Origin: a bacterium
GTDB taxonomy: Bacteria > Krumholzibacteriota > Krumholzibacteriia > LZORAL124-64-63
DNA: 64,000 bases
Assembly: GCA_024231905.1 (NCBI GenBank)
Contig: JAAEQC010000234.1
Location: forward strand, 47,940-111,939
Direction of reading: 5' to 3'
Notes under the pieces: model-generated
Database searches by the model: none
What the model was told of the DNA's origin: nothing
Seen by the model: only the letters and a program-made list of their open reading frames with translations
Part shown: positions 17,919 through 27,391 of the stretch, one piece after another
How the letters are laid out: each line of letters begins with the position of its first letter
Numbering within the stretch: the stretch's first letter is position 1
Made by a program: the position numbers and the translations under genes

Positions 17919-17937
17919 TTGCCGCCGTCGGCGGCAA
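17919..17937. promoter_or_regulatory. Perfect inverted repeat in a divergent intergenic region
   Basis: TTGCCGCC and GGCGGCAA form a perfect eight-base inverted repeat with a three-base centre, 56 bases upstream of the glycosyltransferase start. It could be an operator or a 5' UTR hairpin. The rest of the 225-base gap has two imperfect copies of TTGCTGTC followed by a CGACAACGA motif; I see no gene. Confidence 0.4.
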
Positions 17938-17993
17938 CCGTTAACATGATCGCCGGATCCTGGTCCGCTCGTAACCGAAGTCCGAGAGGTGCC

Positions 17994-19211
17994 GTGAGAA
18001 TTCTATATGTGGCAACGAATTTTGCTAGTCTCACGCACACGTTCATAGCGCGTGAAGTCAGCGCACTGCGTCGTTTGGGCGTATCGGTGGACCTGCTAGC
18101 CTTGCGCCAGGCATCAGGAGCGGTGGCGGCGCGTCCGGAGTGCGATGTGACCGGCTGCCGATACGTGTATCCGGTTGCGCCGGCGACTGTCTTCCTCGCC
18201 CTGTTGAAGCTCTGTTTCACCCGCCCGGGGCGATTGTTCACAGGTGTGCGGACTGCCCTTGGGTCGTCCCACGACTCCTGGCGCAACCGCCTGAAGATGC
18301 TTTACCAGCTAGCGGTGTCGGCGAGCCGTATCGCCGAAGTGGAGCGCGTACAGCCGGATCTAATCCATGCGCACCTGGCCAATCCGCCGGGGTCCTACGC
18401 CATGTTCCTGTCGGCCCTGACCGGAGTACCCTTCAGTTTTACCGGCCACGCCGCGGACCTCTTTCGCCGACCGGTGGGTAACGGGACGAAACTGAGGCGG
18501 GCGGTCGGAGCCGTGGCCATATCCAGATTCAACCTGGAGCACTACAAGAGCCTCCACCCGGACCTGGACGAAGCGGAGATCATCCATTGCGGTGTGGACC
18601 TGTCGGAGTTCCCTTTCGCGGAGAGACGCCAGTGCGGAACGCCCTTGCGGGTGCTTGCAGTCGGCCGGGCGACCGAGAAGAAGGGTTTCCGGTACCTGCT
18701 GGAAGCGTTGGCGCAACTCGAACGGGACGGAGTGGCCTGGATGGGCCATCTGGTCGGTGGCGGTCCTCAACTCGAAGAATTGAGACAGCGCGCGGACCGG
18801 CTCGGCCTGACGGCTCTTGAGATCACGGGGGCTCTCCAGATCGATGAAGTGAAGGGACTGCTGGCGGCGGCGGATGTCTTCGTGCTCCCCTGTATCCCGG
18901 CCGACGACGGTGACGTCGACGGTATACCCGTCGCGCTCATGGAGGCCATGGCCAATGGATGTCCGGTGATCTCAACGCGGGTCTCGGGAGTGGCCGAACT
19001 GCTAGCCGACGGGGCCGCGGGATTGCTGGTGGATCCGTGCGACGCGGGGGCGGTCGCCACCGCTATGAAACGGATCGTCGCTGACGACGGCCTGACACAG
19101 GCCATGTCGCGGGCCGGCCGCGTCCGCATCGAGTCCGAGTTCGACGTCGATGTGGAGGCGAGGAAGCTGAGAGCCTTCTTCGAGCGGATCTCTCAAGGTG
19201 ACAGAGGGTGA
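17994..19211 (+). CDS. GT4 family glycosyltransferase
   Basis: A 405-residue glycosyltransferase. I chose GTG 17994 (VRILYVATNF) because a GAGAGGT site precedes it and because GT4 proteins begin at this strand; a longer frame reaches 17919. The N-terminal acceptor half has PDLIHAHLANPPGSYAMFL and FSFTGHAADLF. The donor half has LRVLAVGRATEKKGFRYLLEAL, GGGPQLEELRQ, the loop LPCIPADDGDVDGIPVALMEAMANGCPV with the EX7E-type glutamates, and VAELLADGAAGLLVDP. Enzymes of this type transfer a sugar from a nucleotide donor to a lipid-linked oligosaccharide. One base separates it from the next gene. Confidence 0.88.
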   Translation: MRILYVATNFASLTHTFIAREVSALRRLGVSVDLLALRQASGAVAARPECDVTGCRYVYPVAPATVFLALLKLCFTRPGRLFTGVRTALGSSHDSWRNRLKMLYQLAVSASRIAEVERVQPDLIHAHLANPPGSYAMFLSALTGVPFSFTGHAADLFRRPVGNGTKLRRAVGAVAISRFNLEHYKSLHPDLDEAEIIHCGVDLSEFPFAERRQCGTPLRVLAVGRATEKKGFRYLLEALAQLERDGVAWMGHLVGGGPQLEELRQRADRLGLTALEITGALQIDEVKGLLAAADVFVLPCIPADDGDVDGIPVALMEAMANGCPVISTRVSGVAELLADGAAGLLVDPCDAGAVATAMKRIVADDGLTQAMSRAGRVRIESEFDVDVEARKLRAFFERISQGDRG

Positions 19212-19212
19212 T

Positions 19213-20352
19213 ATGGACGTGACACGCCTGCTTCTGCAACGCCCCTGGCGCAGCCTCACTGCGCCCCTGCTGCAACGGATTTACGCCTACCGCTACGATC
19301 GCCGGGCGCCTAGGCTGGCCCTGGCCCGGGAACGGGTCGCCGCCTGCGACCGAATCAAGCCCGATTCCCGCATCGCCAGGGAAACGGAGATCATGCGCGT
19401 TTTTTGGGGATGTGAACCGTTCCATTACTGGCGCTACGACCTCTACCGTGCCGACAAGGAGATGTCAGACGCCGATCTTCTGTCCTACATCCCCGAGTTC
19501 TTTATCTACCAGTTGTTCCTGCCTCTTTACGAGAAGCCCAAATACCGTGCCATGATGAAGGACAAATTTCTGACGGAGGACCTGTTCCAGGAGAGGGGTA
19601 TCGCCCAGCCCCGCACGCTCGGCTACTTGCGCAGCGGTAGGCTCGTCGCGGAAGGTGACGGTCACGGCGGCATCGACAGGTGGGTTGAATTGGCCCAGTC
19701 CGGTGAATTCCGGAAGATTTTTGTCAAGCCGGTCGCCGGCAGCGGTGGCTACGGGATCCTGGTCTTTCGTTGGAACGGCGAAGCCTTCGTATCCGGAGAT
19801 GGGGATTTGCTGGACGAGACGCGTCTAACGGCGATCGCCGGAACGAGCGACCATATCCTCCAGGCCGGCTTGATCCAGGATTCGCAACTGGCCGGTTTCT
19901 ATGACAACGCCGTCAACACCTTCCGGATAGCCACGAGCAATCGTGACGGCCAGGTGCGGGTCGTCTGCGCTGTCCTGCGCATGGGCTGCCGGGGCAAGGA
20001 AGTCGACAACACGGCCCAGGGCGGAATCCTGCTGGGAGTCGATTCCACCACCGGCGATTCGACCCCGTGGGCGACGACCGAACTTTGCGAGCCGTTCTCG
20101 GCGCATCCCGATACGGGGGCGGTCTTCGACGGGAGCCGCCTGAAAGCGTGGTCCGAGGCCCAGGAATTCGCCGTGGACGCAGCACGGCGTCTGCCCGAAT
20201 TCACCCATCTGGGTTGGGATATCGCGGTGACGAAGCGGGGTCCGGTTGCAGTGGAGGCGAATCTGGGGTTCGGCATCGACTGCTTCCAGGTGCCGCTCGG
20301 CGGTCTGAAGGATGACTTCCGGATCGGAAACCCGTCGGACTACTGGCGCTGA
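19213..20352 (+). CDS. Sugar-transfer-associated ATP-grasp protein
   Basis: A 379-residue protein. I chose ATG 19213 because GAGGG lies seven bases upstream; an overlapping GTG at 19198 is possible. The central region IFVKPVAGSGGYGILVF is the ATP-binding loop, and GLIQDSQLAGFYDNAVNTFRIAT, GCRGKEVDNTAQGG and the C-terminal LGWDIAVTKRGPVAVEANLGFGID carry the metal-binding residues of an ATP-grasp ligase. This matches the ATP-grasp family found in polysaccharide clusters, thought to ligate an amino acid or similar group to a sugar. Its last 13 bases overlap the convergent flippase gene. Confidence 0.78.
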   Translation: MDVTRLLLQRPWRSLTAPLLQRIYAYRYDRRAPRLALARERVAACDRIKPDSRIARETEIMRVFWGCEPFHYWRYDLYRADKEMSDADLLSYIPEFFIYQLFLPLYEKPKYRAMMKDKFLTEDLFQERGIAQPRTLGYLRSGRLVAEGDGHGGIDRWVELAQSGEFRKIFVKPVAGSGGYGILVFRWNGEAFVSGDGDLLDETRLTAIAGTSDHILQAGLIQDSQLAGFYDNAVNTFRIATSNRDGQVRVVCAVLRMGCRGKEVDNTAQGGILLGVDSTTGDSTPWATTELCEPFSAHPDTGAVFDGSRLKAWSEAQEFAVDAARRLPEFTHLGWDIAVTKRGPVAVEANLGFGIDCFQVPLGGLKDDFRIGNPSDYWR

Positions 20353-21890
20353 CGCCGGCGGATGCTGTTGGTGGCGAAGTAGAGCGAGCCGAACAGGACG
20401 AAGACCAGGAGTGCCTTCACGGCCAGCACCGCGAAGGTTCCCGCAGGGCCGTACTGCAGCAGCGGTTCGAGCCATGAGGTCTTTGGCACGAGATGGTATC
20501 CGGCCAAGGTCAGGGCGCCCAGGAGATAGTCCCGGCCGATGGATCTGGCGACCGCCACGAGATCCATCCCCGTCCGATATCGATGCAGGATGAAGATCGA
20601 CAACGCGACGTGGACGGTGATCGCCGTCGCAGCGGATATGGCCAGTCCCCGCAATTGCATCTGGTGGACGAGAAGCAGACTGCCCACCGTGTTGGTCACG
20701 AGGTACTGGAGTGCCAACCAGACCCGGTCCTTCATGCGTTGTAGGGCATGGAAGATTCGGCCAATCACGCCGTTGATGACCATTGCCGGAATGCCGAGCA
20801 TATAGAAGGATAGGGCCGTAGAAGTCCGCAGAGCGTCCTCGGCATCGAACTCACCGCGCTCGAACAGCAATCTGACGATCTCGTCGCTCGCCACGACCAG
20901 CGCCAAGGCGGTCGGGATCACGAGTCGCGTCAGGTTCTGCAGATTCGATTGCACGTACCTGCCGCATTTCTCCATCTGTCGGTTCGAGATCATCTCCGAG
21001 ATATTGGTGAACATGACAACCACGAGGCTGCGCGCCACGAGGAGTTGGATCATTGTCATCAGGACGTTTATGTAAGCGATCGAGGACAGGCTGCCGGTCT
21101 CCAGGCCCGTGGCGAAGCCCTTGTCCACGAACCTGTTCACCGTGAGGATGATCTGGGCCAGCAGGACCGAGGAGCCCAACGACCAGACTCTCGCCATGGC
21201 TCCCGGGGGGAATATAGGCTTGACGAACGCCAGGTAGCCATTACGCAGTGCGTCGATGGCCAGGATGGTCGTCTGCGCCACGAACGAAATGGCCACGGAG
21301 ATCGGCAGGCACCAGATCCCGTGTGATCCCTGGAGAGCGATGATTGTCACGAGCGTTATCCCACCGTGGACGATGGGAATAACCCCGGCGACGCGGAATC
21401 TCCGGTTCAGGTTCAGAACGGCGCGCAGTAGCGCAACGAGTTGGATCAGGACGCCGGGTACTGCCAGGATGCGCAACATCCGGATCGCATGGGTGCTGGT
21501 TTCCGGCGGCGTTTTGGGAAATAAGCTCGTCACGAGCAGTTCGCCGCCGAAGATCAGTCCCAGGAGGAATGCGATGACGAAGATCTGGAAGAACAGGATG
21601 GCCGCGTTCTGGAATGCGAGCTGCTCACGACGGCCCAGAATGGTGCGATACTCGATGGAAAGCGGAATGATCGCGGCCGTGTATACTTGGCCGATGATGG
21701 TGTTGATGAAGGAGACTAAGGAGAAGGCCAGAGTGTAGGCATCGTACATCATGCCCGCGCCAAAATAATTCGCCATGAGCATCTGGTTCGCTATGCCGAT
21801 GGGACGAGCCAGCAAGGTCATGCCGGCGAGCCGGATGACTTCCCCGTCGAATAGGCTGCGGCGGATCCTGGCTATCAGCCGATCCTTCAC
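20340..21890 (-). CDS. MurJ/MVF-like lipid-linked saccharide flippase
   Basis: A 516-residue membrane protein with about thirteen to fourteen hydrophobic segments. The N-terminus (LLARPIGIANQMLMANYFGAG), the VSFINTIIGQVYTAAIIP segment, and EIVRLLFERGEFDAEDALRT are typical of the MurJ/MVF branch of MOP exporters; the last motif, with GEFD, is close to the MurJ consensus. In a polysaccharide locus it most likely flips the undecaprenyl-linked repeat unit rather than lipid II. It starts at GTG 21890, overlapping the previous stop as GTGA, and its 3' end overlaps the convergent ATP-grasp gene by 13 bases. Confidence 0.83.
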   Translation of the reverse strand: MKDRLIARIRRSLFDGEVIRLAGMTLLARPIGIANQMLMANYFGAGMMYDAYTLAFSLVSFINTIIGQVYTAAIIPLSIEYRTILGRREQLAFQNAAILFFQIFVIAFLLGLIFGGELLVTSLFPKTPPETSTHAIRMLRILAVPGVLIQLVALLRAVLNLNRRFRVAGVIPIVHGGITLVTIIALQGSHGIWCLPISVAISFVAQTTILAIDALRNGYLAFVKPIFPPGAMARVWSLGSSVLLAQIILTVNRFVDKGFATGLETGSLSSIAYINVLMTMIQLLVARSLVVVMFTNISEMISNRQMEKCGRYVQSNLQNLTRLVIPTALALVVASDEIVRLLFERGEFDAEDALRTSTALSFYMLGIPAMVINGVIGRIFHALQRMKDRVWLALQYLVTNTVGSLLLVHQMQLRGLAISAATAITVHVALSIFILHRYRTGMDLVAVARSIGRDYLLGALTLAGYHLVPKTSWLEPLLQYGPAGTFAVLAVKALLVFVLFGSLYFATNSIRRRQRQ

Positions 21891-23053
21891 GGCGACGACT
21901 TTCTGCAGAGCGATTCGTACAATTCCTCGTGGGCGGCCACCATTGAACGCAGGGAGAATCGATCCTCGATGATCCTGCGGCCACCGAATCCGGCCGCCCG
22001 CAGACGGTCAGGAGCAGCCAGCAGAGCGCTCGCGGTTTCGACCCATTCCCGGACCTGACCGGATGGAACTTCGCCCGGCGGCGGCGGTGTGAAGAGCTGG
22101 GACGTATGCGGGCTCCCGTCAACGAGTTCGCGGATCTGGGGTATGGACGGAGCTACGAAGGGAGTCCCCGAGGCCATGGCTTCCATGACGTTCAGGGGCA
22201 GGCCTTCGTTGCGCGAGGTGGATACGAAGAGATCGGCGGCAGCCAGCAGGTCCGGCACGTCCTCGCGTAATCCGAGATACGTCGTACCGCAATCACGGGC
22301 CGAGATCAGAGCCTCCACTTCCGGGACGAGAGGACCCTTGCCGCACATGAAGCCTCGCGCGGGCAATCCCGCCGTACGGATCGCTACCATGAACCGGACA
22401 AAAGCCTGGGGAGCCTTTTGGTCCGTGAACCGGCCCACGAAGAGCACCATGGCTTCGCCTGCAGCGAGGCCGAGTCCTTCCCTCACACGCACCGTTTCTC
22501 CAGGGGCGAGGGGGCGAAAACGCTCGGTGTCGATGCCGTTGACCAGTGTTTGCACCTTTTCGGGGGCGATGCCTTCGGACTCGATGCAGTAACGCCTCAC
22601 CGCCTCGCTGACAGCGAGAACCCTGCCGGCGTGTTTCGCTTCGCTACGATAGCGGATTCGTTGTCTGTCGTTCATGTCCCTATAGACCAAGTGCCGGGTC
22701 CAGATCCGATGCGGAACACCTGCGGTCCGTCCGATCCGGCTGCACCAGTAGTCGGAGAACCGATTGTGGGAATGGATGATATCGAAGCGGTGCCGCCTCA
22801 GGAATCGCCAGATTTTCCACCATCCACGAGGGTTCCGGAACGAGGCAAGGCCGAGGCCGTGGACTGGGACGCCGGCTTCGACGAAACGTCGCCGCATGGG
22901 AGAGCCAGGATCGCTCGGAGCAGCAAGTGGCGCCATGGCATGAACTTCGAACCGTGTAGGGTCAAGGCAGCGGGCCAGATCGAACGCGACAGTCTCGGCC
23001 CCTCCGACTGCGAACTGGTTGAGGATCTGGCAGACTTTAATCTTGGGCTCCAT
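21887..23053 (-). CDS. GT4 family glycosyltransferase
   Basis: A 388-residue glycosyltransferase. The start ATG at 23053 (MEPKIKVCQILNQFAVGGAETVAFDLARCL) follows a GGGA site and begins exactly at the family's first strand; a longer frame to 23182 is not needed. It has HSHNRFSDYW, the donor-half VLFVGRFTDQKAPQAFVRFM, DVPDLLAAADLFVSTSRNEGLPLNVMEAMASGTPFV with the two catalytic-loop glutamates, and a C-terminal FSLRSMVAAHEELY. It probably adds one sugar of the repeat unit. It is coupled to the flippase gene. The 216-base gap upstream to the sulfotransferase has no gene. Confidence 0.87.
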   Translation of the reverse strand: MEPKIKVCQILNQFAVGGAETVAFDLARCLDPTRFEVHAMAPLAAPSDPGSPMRRRFVEAGVPVHGLGLASFRNPRGWWKIWRFLRRHRFDIIHSHNRFSDYWCSRIGRTAGVPHRIWTRHLVYRDMNDRQRIRYRSEAKHAGRVLAVSEAVRRYCIESEGIAPEKVQTLVNGIDTERFRPLAPGETVRVREGLGLAAGEAMVLFVGRFTDQKAPQAFVRFMVAIRTAGLPARGFMCGKGPLVPEVEALISARDCGTTYLGLREDVPDLLAAADLFVSTSRNEGLPLNVMEAMASGTPFVAPSIPQIRELVDGSPHTSQLFTPPPPGEVPSGQVREWVETASALLAAPDRLRAAGFGGRRIIEDRFSLRSMVAAHEELYESLCRKSSP

Positions 23054-23269
23054 GGAATCCCACGACGGTTGAATGGCGAGAAAGTTGCTAAGTGAGCGAC
23101 TAGCATAGCACATGCCGCCTGGGCGGGCCAGATTGACCGTCTTTGCGGGGCACTCGAGCCCACGGAAGCCGTTTGACACCATCTGGTCGATGTAGTTTCG
23201 TTGGGCTCCTAGGCTGCCCGCGCCTGATCGTCGCGATTACTCTCATTCAGGATACAGGAGATTCATGTC

Positions 23270-24010
23270 GTGATTTACGTCGTCCTGGGGATGCATAAGT
23301 CCGGCACCACGTTGGTGTCCCAGATCATGCACGAATCGGGCATCAACATGGATGACCAGATCGATGCCCATGTGACCTACGACGCCGGGAACAAGTACGA
23401 GCGGCAGTCGGTCCTGCATCTGAACATGAAGATCATCGGCGCGACCGATTACCGTATTGTGGATATTTCGAAACCGGTAGGCGGGGTCTCGGATGAACAG
23501 GCGGCGGAAGTACGGGAGATCATAGGCCAGTGCAATCGGCGCCATGATGAATGGGGATTCAAGGATCCCCGCACTTGCCTCACATATATGGATTGGGCGG
23601 AGCATCTGCCGCCACACAGGATCATCGCCGTCTATCGCCATCCATCGGAGATCTGGCCACGATTCTGGTTCCACCCGCTGCGGCGTTTTCTCCAGAATTT
23701 TCCTCGTGCGGTGAGCTTTTTACGGCGATGGCACGAACACAACCAGAGCATCGTCGAGATCTTACGCTCCACATCCATGGAGCACATCGTTCTCGATTAT
23801 CGGAACCTGATGACCGAGGACGGGGAATTCAATCGACTCCAGGAATTCGTGGGTAGAGAGCTCGAGGATCGCCGGCGTCCGGACCTGTACCGCAGCAGGC
23901 AGCGACAGTATCTGCATCTCAGAGCCGCGGACTGGTACTTGGAGAAGCGCCGCGGCTGGTCAACCCAGGACGTTCTCGGAGACCTCGCCGCGCTGCGGGC
24001 GTCCCAGTGA
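23270..24010 (+). CDS. Sulfotransferase family protein
   Basis: A 246-residue protein started at GTG 23270 after a CAGGAG site. The N-terminal P-loop GMHKSGTTLV (residues 7-16) is the 5'-phosphosulfate-binding motif and YRHPSEIW is the 3'-phosphate motif. WGFKDPRTC fits the conserved acceptor-side loop. Such enzymes move sulfate from PAPS to a carbohydrate or lipid hydroxyl. In this locus it may sulfate the polysaccharide. A second sulfotransferase is at 42231-43187. It is followed closely by the epimerase gene. Confidence 0.8.
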   Translation: MIYVVLGMHKSGTTLVSQIMHESGINMDDQIDAHVTYDAGNKYERQSVLHLNMKIIGATDYRIVDISKPVGGVSDEQAAEVREIIGQCNRRHDEWGFKDPRTCLTYMDWAEHLPPHRIIAVYRHPSEIWPRFWFHPLRRFLQNFPRAVSFLRRWHEHNQSIVEILRSTSMEHIVLDYRNLMTEDGEFNRLQEFVGRELEDRRRPDLYRSRQRQYLHLRAADWYLEKRRGWSTQDVLGDLAALRASQ

Positions 24011-24036
24011 GATCGGGAAGAGAGGTACGAACCACC

Positions 24037-25125
24037 ATGGCCAGGAAACTCCTCCTCGTTGCGGCCGCTCGCCCCAACTTCATGAAGATTGCCCCCTTGT
24101 GGCGTGCGCTGAGGTCGCGTCCCGACCGGTTCCAGCCGAAACTCGTCCATACCGGGCAGCATTACGACAAGAACATGTCGGATGTCTTCTTCGACGACCT
24201 CGGCTTGTCCCGGCCGGATGTCAATCTCGGGATCGGCGGAGGGTCCCACGGCCAGCAGACGGCCGGTGTACTGGAGAAGTTCGAGCGACTCTGCCTGGAT
24301 GAGCGACCCGACATGGTCGTCGTGGTCGGCGATGTCAACGCCACCCTCGCGGCCACGGTGGCCGCCTGCAAGATCCAGGTGCCGGTGGCCCACATCGAGG
24401 CGGGCCTCCGCAGCGGGGACCGTTCCATGCCCGAGGAACTTAATCGCCTGATGACGGACGCCGTCGCCGATCTCCTGTTCACGCCGTCGCCGGACGCCGA
24501 CGAGAATCTGTTGCGCGAAGGCGTCTCACCCGAACGGATCCGGCTCGTCGGCAACATCATGATCGACAGCCTGGTCGGGGTCCTGGACAAAGTGCGTGAT
24601 CTGGACACGTTCGCACGCATGGGCCTGGAGGCCGGTGCCTACGGGGTCGTGACGTTGCATCGGCCGTCGAATGTCGATGCGCCAGAGGACTTGGCCAGCA
24701 TCCTGCAGGCCCTTGATCGTGTGCGCCGTCCGCTCGTCTTCCCGGTCCACCCGCGCACCCGCAACGTCATGGAAGAGAACGGCATACACCTGAGTGTCGG
24801 CAGCGAACTCAGGCTGACCGGCCCCTTGGGCTACTACGATTTCATGAATCTTGTCCAGCACGCGGAAATGGTGATCACGGATTCGGGCGGCATCCAGGAG
24901 GAAACCACCTATCTGGGGATTCCCTGCCTGACGCTGCGACCCAATACGGAACGTCCGATCACGATCACCCAGGGCACCAACGAGCTGGTGACCGTGGACT
25001 CTCTGGTTGCCGGGACCGAGAGGATCCTGAGCGGAACATGGAAGACTGGCCGAGTTCCCGATCTGTGGGACGGTCGGACCGGTGAGCGGATTGCCGGGGA
25101 ACTTGCCTGCTACTTCGCTCGTTGA
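24037..25125 (+). CDS. wecB: Non-hydrolysing UDP-GlcNAc 2-epimerase
   Basis: A 362-residue enzyme that interconverts UDP-GlcNAc and UDP-ManNAc, a precursor of many surface glycans. I chose ATG 24037 with AGAGGT upstream; a GTG at 24007 that overlaps the previous stop would add ten residues. Family motifs: AAARPNFMKIAPLW, HTGQHYDKNMSD, VVVVGDVNATLA, HIEAGLRSGDRSMPEELNR, VTLHRPSNVD, ITDSGGIQEETTYLGIPCLTLR and NTERPIT. The last 16 bases overlap the convergent DUF354 gene. The symbol is by similarity; the enzyme may belong to an acetamido-sugar pathway other than enterobacterial common antigen. Confidence 0.87.
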   Translation: MARKLLLVAAARPNFMKIAPLWRALRSRPDRFQPKLVHTGQHYDKNMSDVFFDDLGLSRPDVNLGIGGGSHGQQTAGVLEKFERLCLDERPDMVVVVGDVNATLAATVAACKIQVPVAHIEAGLRSGDRSMPEELNRLMTDAVADLLFTPSPDADENLLREGVSPERIRLVGNIMIDSLVGVLDKVRDLDTFARMGLEAGAYGVVTLHRPSNVDAPEDLASILQALDRVRRPLVFPVHPRTRNVMEENGIHLSVGSELRLTGPLGYYDFMNLVQHAEMVITDSGGIQEETTYLGIPCLTLRPNTERPITITQGTNELVTVDSLVAGTERILSGTWKTGRVPDLWDGRTGERIAGELACYFAR

Positions 25126-26147
25126 GACCGGGAGGCGGCGGCGATCTGATCCGCGATGAACTCGACCAGACTAGCTGGATCCGGCAAAAGGATGCGGCCC
25201 GTGCGCCTCTCCACCGTCAGCCTGTCCGCCACGGCCTCCACACTGTCCAGCAGTACGAGCTTTTTCCGCTCGGCGAGGTCCTCGTCGACCATGCCGCTGC
25301 GGCCCCGGAAAAAGCTGAACGAGGGAACGCCCATGATGGCGGCTTCGCGGGTCATCGTTCCGCCGCCGCTGATGACGAGGTCCATGGCAGCGATCAGGCT
25401 GGGGCCGTCGTAGACCCGGTCGGGGATGATGACGTTGTCCATTCCGGCCGCCGTCGGCAATCCGTGCTGGTCCTCCGTTCGTGGCAGAAACACCAGTTGG
25501 ACGTCGTCCGCAGCGGCCAACTTCTTGAGAATCGCGGCCAACAGCACTTCCGATTCGGCGTTGTGATAGTGAGCGGTCGTTGCCGGTGGCCGCAACAGGA
25601 CATGGGTGCTCCCCTCTCGCAAGCCCAGGGATTGCGCCACTGAGGTATCGAGTTCCTTGCCACCCAGGTAGAGGATTTCTTTATAGCCGGGGAACGCGAC
25701 GGCCTTGGGCGCCGAGATGCCCGCTTCGCGACGGCGCTCCTCGCCGATGGCTTCGGGCAGCAGGATCTTCTTGCAGCCCCAGTTGAATATCCTGGGATCG
25801 ACCCATTCGTAGTCGTACATGGTCAGGCTGGGCACCCGCAACAGGCGGGAGGCAATGGGCAGGGCGCGCGAGCCATGGCCGAAACTCACGTCGGGGCGGC
25901 GCCGGCGGGCGGTTCCGGCCAGAGCCCAGGCGCGTCGAAGCGTCCCGCCAATCTTACCCAGCATGCCGTTCCCGTAGAGCCCTCCCACGCGCAAGTATTC
26001 GAAGCCGTACAGGTCGAGAAGCTCGCAGGTGTTCGTCCGGTCACGGGCTGTGAAGAAGACGTCGTGGCCGCGCGCAGCGAGCGCGTCGGCGAGGGGGCGC
26101 ATGATCAGGACATGCGGGCCGTTGTCGGCATCGAACCAGATCTTCAC
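25110..26147 (-). CDS. DUF354 family protein (GT-B-like)
   Basis: A 345-residue protein. The frame is open to 26282, but GTG 26147 (VKIWFDADNGPHVLIMRPLADAL) overlaps the upstream stop as GTGA and is the natural N-terminus of DUF354 proteins. The fold is GT-B-like: FTARDRTNTCELLDLYGFEY, SFGHGSRALPIASRL, a donor-site region DLVISGGGTMTREAAIMGVPSFSFF and the C-terminal SLVEFIADQI. Members of this family sit in archaeal and bacterial surface-glycan loci, and their reaction is not established. It is in the run of genes from 29561 down to 25110 on the minus strand. Confidence 0.78.
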   Translation of the reverse strand: MKIWFDADNGPHVLIMRPLADALAARGHDVFFTARDRTNTCELLDLYGFEYLRVGGLYGNGMLGKIGGTLRRAWALAGTARRRRPDVSFGHGSRALPIASRLLRVPSLTMYDYEWVDPRIFNWGCKKILLPEAIGEERRREAGISAPKAVAFPGYKEILYLGGKELDTSVAQSLGLREGSTHVLLRPPATTAHYHNAESEVLLAAILKKLAAADDVQLVFLPRTEDQHGLPTAAGMDNVIIPDRVYDGPSLIAAMDLVISGGGTMTREAAIMGVPSFSFFRGRSGMVDEDLAERKKLVLLDSVEAVADRLTVERRTGRILLPDPASLVEFIADQIAAASRSQRAK

Positions 26148-27391
26148 GTGGTCTCCCGATTCCGTCCGAGGTGAGTAGCGAGCGCGCGAAACATCCATGC
26201 CTGTGACCAGCGCAGAAAGATGGTCCGCTGAGTGAACCTCCGACCTTTCTGGAACCGGAATCCGCATCGAGCCTCGTCCCACAGATTATCAACGGATCTA
26301 CCGAGTATCCGTCCGGCGCGGTCCACGAGTTCGCCGCTGCCGTTGTCGAGTTCATGCAGGGTGAGAGCAGCCTGGGCGAAGGAGTGGGCATCCAGAGGGC
26401 TCGTCGAATGGGCGTAATACCGGGGGAGGTCGTCGTCGGTCAGCAGATTGGCCAGATAGTACGCCAATCCCCGGTCGACTGCTTCGATCCAGTTATCGCG
26501 TCTGAGCATCGAACCAATGGAGGCAAGGGTTTCCAGCACGAATCCCGTGTGCAGGTTGTCCACCCACTGCCAGTGGCCGGCTTCGCCGTAGATCCACGAA
26601 CCGTCCTTACGCTGGCGCGCGACGACAAAGTCCGCCGCTTGGGTGGCCAGATCAGCCATCTCGGCCGCAGCGGGGGTGTCGGTCATAGAGGCACGGGCCA
26701 GGATTTTGGCTGCGAACAAACTGGCGTTGTAGACGCGGGTGCGGTCACGGGGGGAATAGCTGAAGCAGATTCCGGTCTCGTCACGGTAGCGGTGCAGGTG
26801 CTCGAGGACGAACCTGGCGGCTCCGGCGGTCACGACACCGGAAGCAGGGTGGCCGCAGCAGGCGAATCCGTCGACGACGAAATTCGTGGCGACCACGGTC
26901 GGGTAGTAGGCCGGCTGGAGGAACGCCTTGGACTGCCAGGCGAAGTTGTAACCCCACCCCATGGCCGGCGGCGCTTCATCGGTTGTCGCCAGTTCCCGCG
27001 CTAGACCCGGATGGAACACGCGCCCCGGATGAACGGGACTTCCGTCCGGCGACGAGGCCCGGCATACGATCAGGTCCGCCAACTCCTCGATGGCTGCTTC
27101 CCTGCCTGCCGGTTGCCGCCATTTCGCCAGGCCCTGCATGATGAGCGCGAGACCCTTGGGATTGACACCGGGGGTGATCCCAAGCAGGGGCCTGAGGTTC
27201 ACGGGGGAACGCTTGACTGCCTGGATGACGCCCAACCGCAGGAACCGCGAGCGAGGGAGAACGGATGCCAGCAACCTGCTGTTGAGTCCGTCATAGGGAT
27301 CGTAGCCCGTAAACCGCCGCGATCGCAGCCATTCCCAGACGGAGAGAGCCACGGGCTGCAACCCAGGAGACGGTGATTGCGCGTCAGCCAT
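26144..27391 (-). CDS. VpsJ-like polysaccharide biosynthesis protein (alpha/alpha toroid)
   Basis: A 415-residue soluble protein. The ATG at 27391 overlaps the previous stop by eight bases and follows a GGAAATG site; the longer frame to 27421 adds only ten residues. The sequence has repeated helical hairpins with WGYNFAWQSKAF, ADFVVARQRKDGSWIYG and VDNLHTGFVLETLASIG, the pattern of an alpha/alpha toroid such as those of polysaccharide lyases, epimerases and VpsJ. QRKDGSW resembles terpene-cyclase-type QW repeats. The role is in polysaccharide making or trimming; the reaction is unknown. It is in operon with the bi-domain oxidoreductase upstream and DUF354 downstream. Confidence 0.65.
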   Translation of the reverse strand: MADAQSPSPGLQPVALSVWEWLRSRRFTGYDPYDGLNSRLLASVLPRSRFLRLGVIQAVKRSPVNLRPLLGITPGVNPKGLALIMQGLAKWRQPAGREAAIEELADLIVCRASSPDGSPVHPGRVFHPGLARELATTDEAPPAMGWGYNFAWQSKAFLQPAYYPTVVATNFVVDGFACCGHPASGVVTAGAARFVLEHLHRYRDETGICFSYSPRDRTRVYNASLFAAKILARASMTDTPAAAEMADLATQAADFVVARQRKDGSWIYGEAGHWQWVDNLHTGFVLETLASIGSMLRRDNWIEAVDRGLAYYLANLLTDDDLPRYYAHSTSPLDAHSFAQAALTLHELDNGSGELVDRAGRILGRSVDNLWDEARCGFRFQKGRRFTQRTIFLRWSQAWMFRALATHLGRNRETT

